Positions 1-5,270 of a stretch of 5,270 nucleotides of DNA are shown here, piece by piece. This stretch comes from Deltaproteobacteria bacterium (GTDB lineage: Bacteria > Desulfobacterota > Desulfarculia > Adiutricales > Adiutricaceae): positions 1 through 5,270 of the forward strand of contig JAITJP010000473.1 in NCBI GenBank assembly GCA_031278835.1. Direction: 5' to 3'. The notes beneath the pieces are model-generated. The model was given only the letters and a program-made list of their open reading frames with translations, searched no databases and was not told where the DNA came from. Position numbers and translations under genes: made by a program. The number at the start of each line of letters is the position of its first letter. Position 1 is the stretch's first letter.

Positions 1-641
1 CTTACGCCCCGGCCCCCCTGTGCTCCCCGGCCCTGGAAAAAATCATCATGGAGACCATCATGATTCCGGCCGTGGAAGGCTTGGCCGCGGAGGGTACGCC
101 TTTTTGCGGTCTTCTTTACGCCGGGCTGATGATCTCCTTAAGCGGCCCCAAGGTTCTTGAATTTAACGCTCGCTTTGGCGATCCCGAAACCCAGGCCTTA
201 ATGCCCCTTTTTAAGGGCGATCTGTCCAAAGCCTTACTGGCCGCGGCCAATGGTACTCTCCACGAAATCACCTTGGATTGGGACAATGGTTCTTCGATTT
301 GCGTGGTCATGAGCTCCAAGGGTTACCCGGGCCCCTACTCCACCGGCCATGTCATCACCGGACTGGATCAGGCCAGGGCCATGGACAACATTTACATTTT
401 TGAAGCCGGGGTCAGTAAGGTGCCCCGCAAAGTGCCCGTGGACGGGGTGGATACCTGGGTGGAAACGCCCCTAACCGATGGTGGCCGCGTTCTCGGGGTC
501 ACCGGGCTTGGCCATAGCCTAAGCCAGGCCATTGAAAAAACCTACAAAGCCGTTTCGCTCATAAACTTCGAAGGGGCCCACTACCGAACCGACATTGGGG
601 CCAAGGCCATAAACCAAGGCCCCCTTTACGAAAGCGATTAA
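1..641 (+). CDS. purD: Phosphoribosylamine--glycine ligase (GAR synthetase), C-terminal half, 5' end cut by window
   Basis: PurD catalyses step two of de novo purine synthesis in the cytoplasm: ATP + 5-phosphoribosylamine + glycine give glycinamide ribonucleotide. The reading frame is open from the window edge (first full codon at 3) to TAA at 639-641, giving 212 residues, about half of the usual 420-430. The first visible residues, YAPAPLCSP, match the family's GAYSPAP segment. They are followed by GTPFCGLLYAGLMI and the GARS signature EFNARFGDPETQ (159-194), the ATP-grasp region with metal- and ATP-binding acidic residues. The C-terminal domain has the usual GGRVLGVTGLG and FEGAHYRTDIG blocks. 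The internal ATG at 48 is not the start, because homology continues upstream of it. No frameshift or missing motif is seen. It is the last gene of its transcription unit, since a terminator follows 79 bases after the stop. The identification is secure; only the N-terminal half is missing. Confidence 0.97.
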   Translation, partial: YAPAPLCSPALEKIIMETIMIPAVEGLAAEGTPFCGLLYAGLMISLSGPKVLEFNARFGDPETQALMPLFKGDLSKALLAAANGTLHEITLDWDNGSSICVVMSSKGYPGPYSTGHVITGLDQARAMDNIYIFEAGVSKVPRKVPVDGVDTWVETPLTDGGRVLGVTGLGHSLSQAIEKTYKAVSLINFEGAHYRTDIGAKAINQGPLYESD

Positions 642-720
642 AGTCAACCTGACCTCAAGTCCAAAAGGTCTTAAGGCCAGGCTGGTTAATCCGGCCAGAA
701 AAAAAATAGTTTTACCCCTA

Positions 721-753
721 AGCCCGGCCAAGTTCTTGGCCCGGGCTTTTTTA
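721..753 (+). terminator. Rho-independent terminator of purD
   Basis: AGCCCGG (721-727) pairs with CCGGGCT (741-747), and CCAAG (728-732) pairs with CTTGG (735-739), with one bulged C at 740. The last G-C pair probably opens to give a GTTC tetraloop. The 12-bp, GC-rich stem runs straight into a T6 run (747-752). On the opposite strand the stem is followed by a mixed sequence, so it should act mainly in the + direction, ending purD transcription before the convergent kinase gene. Confidence 0.9.
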
Positions 754-1025
754 TTTTTGGAGATCGGTTCTGGTCAAGGCTAGGTTTTTGGCCTGGTCCG
801 GTGGAGATCTGGTAGTCTCAAAACTTGGCTTTTAAACGGCCATCTTGGGGCCTGGGAGCGCTTCGAGGAGCTGATCTGGATATCTGTGTAGGTTTGATGG
901 GCAAAGGCCGCCTAGGGGGCTTTTTGGCCCTTTACGGGGCAATTGGCTAAATACCGGAATATTTTGGTGTTTTTTTTAATGGGGCCCTCAGGGCCGGCCT
1001 GGCCATTTTTGGCCTGATTGGGCTG

Positions 1026-1044
1026 AAAAAAAAATCATTTTTTT
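1026..1044 (-). terminator. Weak A/T hairpin, possible terminator of the kinase gene
   Basis: Read on the - strand, 32 bases after the kinase stop, A7-TGA-T9 can fold into a 7-bp A-U stem, extended by two G-U pairs using the GG before it (1045-1046 are CC on +). The stem is not GC-rich, and the T run forms part of the stem, so this is a poor intrinsic terminator. No better stem plus T run is seen before the purD terminator. The near-symmetry means it could act weakly in both directions. Confidence 0.25.
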
Positions 1045-1075
1045 CCGGCCAGGGAGCGTTTTTTTAGGCCAAAAT

Positions 1076-4000
1076 TTAGGCGTTTTTGGCCTGACCATTA
1101 AATTTCCCAGGGTCAATCCACCGGCTTAAGGCCTTAAAAAGTTCCTTGACGTTAATGGGCTTGGTCACGTGGTCATTCATGCCAGCGGCTAAACTGGCTT
1201 CTTTGTCGCCGCTCATGGCGTGGGCGGTCATGGCCACTATGGGTAAATCTTCAAAGCCCGGAAGGCGCCTAATGGTCTCGCTGGCCGTAAGCCCATCCAT
1301 CTCGGGCATCTGAATATCCATTAAGACCAGATCGTAATTTTTGGCCTGGACCTTTTCCACGGCCTCACGGCCATTGGCGGCCACCTCGACAATAAAACCG
1401 GCGTTATTTAGAATTTTGGTAGCCACCAGCTGGTTTAATTCATTGTCTTCGGCCAGCAAAATCTTGGCCCCTTTGATTTTTTCGATCACGGCCAGTTCTT
1501 TATTTCTCTCAGCTCTGTCTGACCTTCTGATTGTTGGCATTTCTTCCAAGCCCAATATGCCGCCCAGGGCCCTCATTAAATCCAAGGCCGTCACCGGTTT
1601 GGTTAAAACCCTAGCCAGGCCCAGTTCGGCATTTTCCTTGGTCATCTTGGAAAGGTCATCGTTTATGGTCAAAATCACCTCGGTTTTGAGGCCCTCGATT
1701 TTTTTAATTTCCTGGGCCAGGCCCAAACCACCTAGGCCAGGCAGGTCCAAGTCAACGATGGCCGCTCTAAAACTCTCCTTATTTTGAGCCAAAATCAAAT
1801 CCAAGGCTTCTTGGGCCCCAGAAGCTTGACTTACCGAAAAACCCAGATGGCTGAGATTTTTGGCCAAGACCTCTAGGGCCGGAGGGTAATGGTCCACGGC
1901 CAAGATTTTCAGGCCCTCAAACTCTTTGGGGTAACTTACGTAAGGAGTTCTATTTTCCAGCTTAAACTTAGCCGTAAAAACAAACTCACTGCCCTGGCCC
2001 GGTATGCCCTCGGCCCAAATCTGGCCGCCCATTTGTTCCACCAAGCCCCGACTGATACTTAGCCCCAAACCGGTCCCACCATAGCGCCTGGTAAAAGAAC
2101 TATCGGCTTGGGTAAAGGCCTTAAACAATCTGGCTTTTTGCTCTTGGTTAATGCCAATGCCCGTATCCAAAACCTTAAACTCTAGTTTTACCAGATCCCC
2201 TGACTGGCCAGGGCCATCAGGGTGGGAGCGCTGACCTAAGGCCAATCCGGCCTGGCTTTTAATTTCTCTGACTTCCAGTTTAACGTGGCCGCTCTTGGTG
2301 AATTTTAAGGCGTTACCAATGATATTGTTTATGACCTGGCTTAGCCTTAAGGGATCGCCAATTAACCTGGTGGGGGTCTTGGGGTCAAGGTAAAAAAGTA
2401 ATTGGATTTTTTTCTCTTTGGCCCCAAACACGAAGAGATTTAGCGATTTTTCAAGCACTTCCTCCAGCCTAAAGGGAATTATCTCCAGATTGATTTTTCC
2501 GGCCTCGATTTTGGAAAAATCCAAAATATCGTTGATGATTCCGATTAAAGACGAGGTGGCCCCCACGATTTTTTCCAAATAATCTTTCTGGGTATGGCTA
2601 AGTTCCGTTTCCAAAGCTAGCTTAGATAAGCCCAAAATGGCGTTCATGGGGGTTCTTATTTCGTGACTCATGTTGGCCAAGAGTTCGCTTTTGGCGTTTG
2701 AGGTTTTTTCGGCCATCTCTCTGGCCTCGGCCTGCTCCAAGGCGTCCTTTCTAAGTTCGGAGACGTCGGTTATCCAATACATGTTTGATTTTTGGCCCTT
2801 AAAATCGCAATAAAAACAATTAAGCAAGGCCTCAAAAATCTTGCCGTCGGCTTTAATTAGGCTAATGGGTTTCCAGTTTATTTCTCCACCCTCGGATAAA
2901 ATCTCCAGATATTCTTTGGCCAAGCCCTTATCGTAAAAACAATCGGCCCAGCGATCGCCCACGAATTTTCCAAAAAAATCCCGGGCAAAGGGATTGATGA
3001 AACTAATCCGATCGTTTTTGGCGATTATCAAACTTACTGGGCAGGAATCCAATATCTGGCTTAATAAGCCCTTTTCGGAGACCAGCTCTTTTTGGGCCTC
3101 GACTAGTTCCTTGGTCCTGGCCTCAACCAAAAGGCCCAAAGTTTCGTTAAGCTTACGGTTTTTAAGGTTCAGGCGAATTAGGCCAATAAGCCAGCCCAAT
3201 AACATTAGGCAAAATATTAGGCCCAAGGGGATGAGGTCTTTTATAAATTTCTGCCGGTAATTGAACATTTTGCTAAGCCACTGGATCTGGATCCTTTCCA
3301 AATCCGTAATCCTCATGGCCTCGTCCATAAGCGAACGAAGTTTTTCGTTGGCGGCGTTGTAGTGGAAAAAGGAGGGCTCCTCATTGTCAAAAACAATGGC
3401 CAGCTTGTAATTTGGCTCTTCTTTATAGTTAGTCAAATTTCTTAAATAATTCAAAGAAGCCATCAAATAATCAATTTCATCACTTTTTAAGGCTTCCATG
3501 GCCTCTTCCATAGAATTAAACTCAGTAACGTTATGGGGATTTGGGAACTTTGTCCGGTAGGCGGCCGAGTTTTGTAGATTTTTTACCAAGCCCACTTTAA
3601 CGTAAGGAATTTGACTATGAAAGAGGTCGCTCTTGGTATTTTTGCCAATCAAAGCGTAGCGATCCAAACTTAAAATTATGGAGCCGGAGATAAAAACCTT
3701 GGAATCAAGCGGTTGATAGTTAACGCTGGTCATCATGTCGGCTCGTCCGGCCAGGAGATCGGCGGTGACCTCGTTTTCGCTCTCGGTGGGCTTACTCACG
3801 ATTTCAAAGTTAAGTCCAGTCACCGAACTCATGACTTCCAAGGTATCCGGGGCAATGCCCTCAAACTTTTCGCTTATTTTGTTATAAAAACTCTCGGGGT
3901 AATTGTTGGAATCCAAGGCCACCTTAATGGGTTGGCCTAAAGACCTGAGCCCAGTCAGATACTGTTTTTGCTCCTCATCCAGAGAGTCTTCAAAGTAGAT

Positions 4001-4879
4001 TTTTCTATACTCCTCAACGCTCAAATCGTGTAAGTTGAAAAGATAATTGGTGCCCCCGGCGTCCAAAAACTTTTCAACCACGCTGATTATTGGGGCCAAT
4101 TCTTCCTTTCCGGTCATCAAATAATCATATTTCTCTTCAGTTGGAAAAAAGTACTTTCCGTCAATGTCGCTATAGCGTCTGAAAAAAATAAAGGCGTTTG
4201 ATTCGTCAAAAAAGGCCTCGATCTCCCCTTGGTTTAGGCCCCTAATGGCCTGGTAATAATCTTTATAATAAAGCACCTCCACTGGCTCAGCCTGGCTTTC
4301 CAAAACCATGTCCTTGACGCTCGACTCTTCCAAAAAGCCATAGGCTTTCTTACCGGCCTTAGCCAAACTCTCCTTGTCCCCCTTAGGCTTTAGACTTTTA
4401 AAAACCGTGACCTGCCTTTTAAAAATGGGACTTTCGGTTTTTATAAAGCCCTGGCCCTGGTCAAGATCAATCTCACAAGACAAATCGATTGACCCGGAGC
4501 TCAGGGCCTCAACCAGTTCGGCTGGTTTAATAAAAACCTGCTTAATCTCAAGCCCAAACATCTTAGACAATGCCTCACTAAACTTAATTAAAAAGCCGCC
4601 TTTCTTTTGATCCTCCCTTTCAAAAGCCTTGCCGCTTCTAAGCGTTCCAAAAACCAGCCCTTGATTTTTTAAAGCCTCTATGGCGGCCATCTCTTCCTGA
4701 GTCACGCCTGGAATTTTCCTATAGTCAGTCAAGTAACTGGTCAGCCTGGGCTCCAATTCTTCCTGGTCTTGCCTATCCGGAAGCATTACCAAAAAAAGCC
4801 AAGCCGCCAAGATCAAAAGCAAACTTATTAAGCTTAAAAGCCCAAAATGTCCTAAACGTTTAACCAAATTAACCATCAT
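1076..4879 (-). CDS. Hybrid sensor histidine kinase: two flytrap sensors, PAS, kinase core, two receivers
   Basis: A 1267-residue inner-membrane sensor kinase. Domains in order: membrane anchor (about 13-33); two periplasmic SBP_bac_3 flytraps (about 72-292 and 316-545; the second opens with IKVALDSNNYPESFY); membrane helix (about 549-568); coiled coil (571-605); PAS (606-705); HisKA with SELLANMSHEIRTPMN and phospho-acceptor His739; HATPase_c with N box (Asn852, Asn856), G1 DTGIG (905-909), F box FTQADSS and G2 GGTGLGLS (934-941); receiver 1 (990-1105; Asp1043, Thr1071, Lys1094); receiver 2 (1138-1255; Glu1144/Asp1145, Asp1188, Thr1218, Lys1240). The kinase core looks intact. In receiver 1 the second pocket acid is His997. 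There is no C-terminal HPt domain, unlike BvgS/EvgS. About 18 extra G/Q/S-rich residues (876-895) sit within the ATPase domain. The ligand is unknown. The start is one of two adjacent ATGs (4879 or 4876); an AGGTGA site lies 4 or 7 bases upstream, the latter spacing being more usual. It appears to be a single-gene unit with no adjacent response regulator in the window. Confidence 0.96.
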   Translation of the reverse strand: MMVNLVKRLGHFGLLSLISLLLILAAWLFLVMLPDRQDQEELEPRLTSYLTDYRKIPGVTQEEMAAIEALKNQGLVFGTLRSGKAFEREDQKKGGFLIKFSEALSKMFGLEIKQVFIKPAELVEALSSGSIDLSCEIDLDQGQGFIKTESPIFKRQVTVFKSLKPKGDKESLAKAGKKAYGFLEESSVKDMVLESQAEPVEVLYYKDYYQAIRGLNQGEIEAFFDESNAFIFFRRYSDIDGKYFFPTEEKYDYLMTGKEELAPIISVVEKFLDAGGTNYLFNLHDLSVEEYRKIYFEDSLDEEQKQYLTGLRSLGQPIKVALDSNNYPESFYNKISEKFEGIAPDTLEVMSSVTGLNFEIVSKPTESENEVTADLLAGRADMMTSVNYQPLDSKVFISGSIILSLDRYALIGKNTKSDLFHSQIPYVKVGLVKNLQNSAAYRTKFPNPHNVTEFNSMEEAMEALKSDEIDYLMASLNYLRNLTNYKEEPNYKLAIVFDNEEPSFFHYNAANEKLRSLMDEAMRITDLERIQIQWLSKMFNYRQKFIKDLIPLGLIFCLMLLGWLIGLIRLNLKNRKLNETLGLLVEARTKELVEAQKELVSEKGLLSQILDSCPVSLIIAKNDRISFINPFARDFFGKFVGDRWADCFYDKGLAKEYLEILSEGGEINWKPISLIKADGKIFEALLNCFYCDFKGQKSNMYWITDVSELRKDALEQAEAREMAEKTSNAKSELLANMSHEIRTPMNAILGLSKLALETELSHTQKDYLEKIVGATSSLIGIINDILDFSKIEAGKINLEIIPFRLEEVLEKSLNLFVFGAKEKKIQLLFYLDPKTPTRLIGDPLRLSQVINNIIGNALKFTKSGHVKLEVREIKSQAGLALGQRSHPDGPGQSGDLVKLEFKVLDTGIGINQEQKARLFKAFTQADSSFTRRYGGTGLGLSISRGLVEQMGGQIWAEGIPGQGSEFVFTAKFKLENRTPYVSYPKEFEGLKILAVDHYPPALEVLAKNLSHLGFSVSQASGAQEALDLILAQNKESFRAAIVDLDLPGLGGLGLAQEIKKIEGLKTEVILTINDDLSKMTKENAELGLARVLTKPVTALDLMRALGGILGLEEMPTIRRSDRAERNKELAVIEKIKGAKILLAEDNELNQLVATKILNNAGFIVEVAANGREAVEKVQAKNYDLVLMDIQMPEMDGLTASETIRRLPGFEDLPIVAMTAHAMSGDKEASLAAGMNDHVTKPINVKELFKALSRWIDPGKFNGQAKNA

Positions 4880-4883
4880 GCTC

Positions 4884-4889
4884 TCACCT
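4884..4889 (-). promoter_or_regulatory. Shine-Dalgarno sequence of the kinase gene
   Basis: AGGTGA on the - strand lies 4 bases before the ATG at 4879 and 7 bases before the ATG at 4876. The second spacing is closer to the usual optimum, so translation may begin at the second methionine (1266 residues); the difference does not affect the domains. Confidence 0.75.
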
Positions 4890-4895
4890 AAATTA

Positions 4896-4906
4896 GCTTA
4901 ATAAGC
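4896..4906. repeat. 11-bp palindrome just upstream of the kinase ribosome-binding site
   Basis: GCTTA-A-TAAGC is a perfect odd palindrome ending 7 bases before the Shine-Dalgarno sequence, with AATT flanking it on both sides (4891-4894 and 4909-4912, one base out of register). It could be a small operator half-site pair or a weak hairpin in the mRNA leader. At this length it may also be chance. Confidence 0.35.
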
Positions 4907-4958
4907 CCAATTCCCCTCCAAACCATCACACCAATCGCCTAATCAGCCTATCTGCCCA

Positions 4959-4978
4959 AAATAATTTACTAATTATTT
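4959..4978. repeat. 20-bp AT-only inverted repeat, candidate operator
   Basis: AAATAATT (4959-4966) and AATTATTT (4971-4978) are exact inverted copies separated by TACT. The element lies about 80-100 bases upstream of the kinase start and about 40 bases downstream of the predicted transcription start, so it would be in the leader: a possible repressor site, or a weak A-U hairpin. The surroundings are AT-rich, which raises the chance of an accidental match. Confidence 0.4.
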
Positions 4979-4998
4979 CTTCCACACCAGTCAAACTA

Positions 4999-5034
4999 AT
5001 TTTATCTTTAAACCTCCACTTATATTTTATCTTT
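4999..5034. repeat. Pair of 11-bp direct repeats, 25 bases apart
   Basis: AAAGATAAAAT on the - strand occurs at 5024-5034 and again at 4999-5009, an exact 11-base match with a 25-base start-to-start distance. The upstream copy contains the candidate -10 hexamer of the kinase promoter, and the downstream copy sits just beyond the predicted transcription start. It may be a duplicated binding site, a duplicated -10 element, or coincidence in AT-rich DNA. Confidence 0.4.
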
Positions 5035-5052
5035 TCCCCTTTCACTTTGCAA
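5024..5052 (-). promoter_or_regulatory. Candidate sigma70-type promoter of the kinase gene
   Basis: On the - strand TTGCAA (5052-5047, four of six matches to TTGACA) is followed after exactly 17 bases by TAAAAT (5029-5024, five of six matches to TATAAT). The bases upstream of the -35 are A/T runs like an UP element. Transcription would begin near 5017 and leave a leader of about 138 bases before the kinase start. A weaker alternative is TTGACT at 4994-4989, which lacks a good -10 (TAGTAA at 17 bases). This is the best promoter in the window, but AT-rich DNA yields such matches easily. Confidence 0.5.
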
Positions 5053-5149
5053 AAAATTACAATTTTCATAATAATTACGCCCCTAAGCTTTCCATTACTT
5101 TTTCCCTTGACCAGCCCCAGCCGGCCAAAGCCACCAATAAACTCCCCCT

Positions 5150-5170
5150 AAAAAAAACCAAACCACTTGG
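5150..5170 (-). terminator. Weak intrinsic terminator candidate for a gene off the right edge
   Basis: On the - strand CCAA (5170-5167) pairs with TTGG (5161-5158) around a GTGGT loop, can be lengthened by two G-U pairs, and leads into T8 (5157-5150). The T run is good but the stem is short. It lies about 60 bases after the TGA at 5232-5234, which fits a - strand gene ending there, upstream of the kinase. Confidence 0.3.
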
Positions 5171-5270
5171 CCCCCTGTGCCCAAACCAACCGGCCCCATC
5201 GAGCCGCCCACCCCGGGCCCGATAATAAAAATCAAAACTTGACTGATTGTGCCTCAAGTTTCCAGGCCTT

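Larger units (their letters stand above)
642..1075. other. Intergenic region between convergent gene ends
   Basis: This 434-base stretch lies between the stop codons of purD (+) and the kinase (-). It holds the purD terminator (721-753) and a weak A/T hairpin (1026-1044). The rest has no convincing gene. A + strand frame from after a stop near 810 to TAA at 948-950 is open for roughly 45 codons, but its only ATG (897) leaves 17 residues and there is no ribosome-binding site, so I do not call it. The region is rich in GGCC, with a short perfect hairpin GGCCC-TCA-GGGCC at 983-995 and several GGCC pairs at 995-1014, and in T runs (T8 at 970-977, T7 at 1059-1065). Confidence 0.8.
4880..5270. other. 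Upstream region of the kinase, AT-rich then abruptly GC-rich; coding state unresolved
   Basis: This 391-base stretch has no secure gene. From about 4960 to 5100 it is near 30% GC and holds the promoter and repeats listed separately; 5161-5220 is about 73% GC. Three - strand frames deserve note. One is open from the edge to TAA at 5075-5077 (about 64 residues, G/W/R-rich, resembling nothing I know, probably open only because the strand is G-rich). A second runs from the edge to TGA at 5232-5234 and gives KAWKLEAQSVKF, which could be the true C terminus of a gene further right; a weak terminator follows it. A third is a 47-codon ORF, ATG 5069 to TGA 4926, with a weak AGGGG 10 bases upstream, but it overlaps the promoter candidate. 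None is strong enough to call. Confidence 0.6.

Noticed and set aside
1..641. Starting the first gene at the ATG at 48
   Set aside because: Conserved PurD residues continue in frame upstream of 48 to the window edge, so this ATG is internal and the gene is truncated by the window.
519..731. 70-codon - strand open frame overlapping the end of purD and its terminator
   Set aside because: It runs antisense through conserved PurD blocks and the terminator hairpin, with no ribosome-binding site or recognisable domain.
897..950. Short + strand ORF between the genes (ATG to TAA, 17 residues)
   Set aside because: Too short, without a Shine-Dalgarno sequence; the upstream extension has no plausible start, and there is no sign of homology.
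983..1014. Cluster of GGCC palindromes that could fold as a terminator or REP-like element
   Set aside because: No T run follows the stems in either direction, and GGCC pairs are so common here that such foldings are expected everywhere.
1341..1787. 148-codon open frame on the + strand opposite the receiver domains
   Set aside because: It is the antisense shadow of the kinase gene; the - strand shows clear receiver motifs over the same bases and the + translation resembles no family.
4966..4994. TTGACT / TAGTAA as the kinase promoter
   Set aside because: The -35 is good, but the -10 at 17 bases matches only three of six positions; TTGCAA-17-TAAAAT at 5024-5052 is better.

Overview
The window holds two recognisable protein genes that face each other (convergent), plus a regulatory and unresolved stretch at the right edge. 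The left edge cuts into purD, whose C-terminal half (212 residues) is visible on the + strand. Most of the rest is one large - strand gene for a 1267-residue membrane-bound hybrid sensor histidine kinase. I see no RNA gene, insertion sequence, CRISPR array or phage gene.

Layout. 1-641: end of purD. 721-753: a strong intrinsic terminator that ends purD transcription. 642-1075: 434 bases between the two convergent gene ends, with no convincing gene, many GGCC palindromes and long A/T runs, including a weak A/T hairpin (1026-1044) that may end kinase transcription. 1076-4879 (-): the kinase. 4880-5270: its AT-rich upstream region, with a Shine-Dalgarno sequence, a good sigma70-type promoter candidate, short direct and inverted repeats, then an abrupt GC-rich edge (5160-5220) whose coding state I cannot resolve.

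The kinase reads: N-terminal membrane anchor, two tandem extracytoplasmic solute-binding (Venus-flytrap, SBP_bac_3) domains, a second membrane helix, coiled coil, PAS, HisKA, HATPase_c, REC, REC. This resembles BvgS/EvgS at the sensing end, but the C terminus has two receiver domains and no HPt domain, so a phosphorelay would need separate partners that are not in this window. Its first receiver has an altered acidic pocket, and four of the protein's six cysteines lie in the PAS domain.

Organism. The gene types indicate a Gram-negative-type bacterium. The double-flytrap hybrid kinase architecture is common in anaerobic Desulfobacterota/Deltaproteobacteria and related groups, so that is my tentative guess; the sequence alone does not fix it. 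The DNA is locally mixed (purD about 55% GC, kinase lower, its second sensor domain very AT-rich in places) and strikingly rich in GGCC. The two genes have no evident functional link: one is housekeeping purine synthesis, the other environmental signalling. I did not find a clearly novel multi-gene system here; the points worth a second look are the GGCC bias, the cysteine-bearing PAS, the altered receiver/no-HPt relay and the kinase promoter region.
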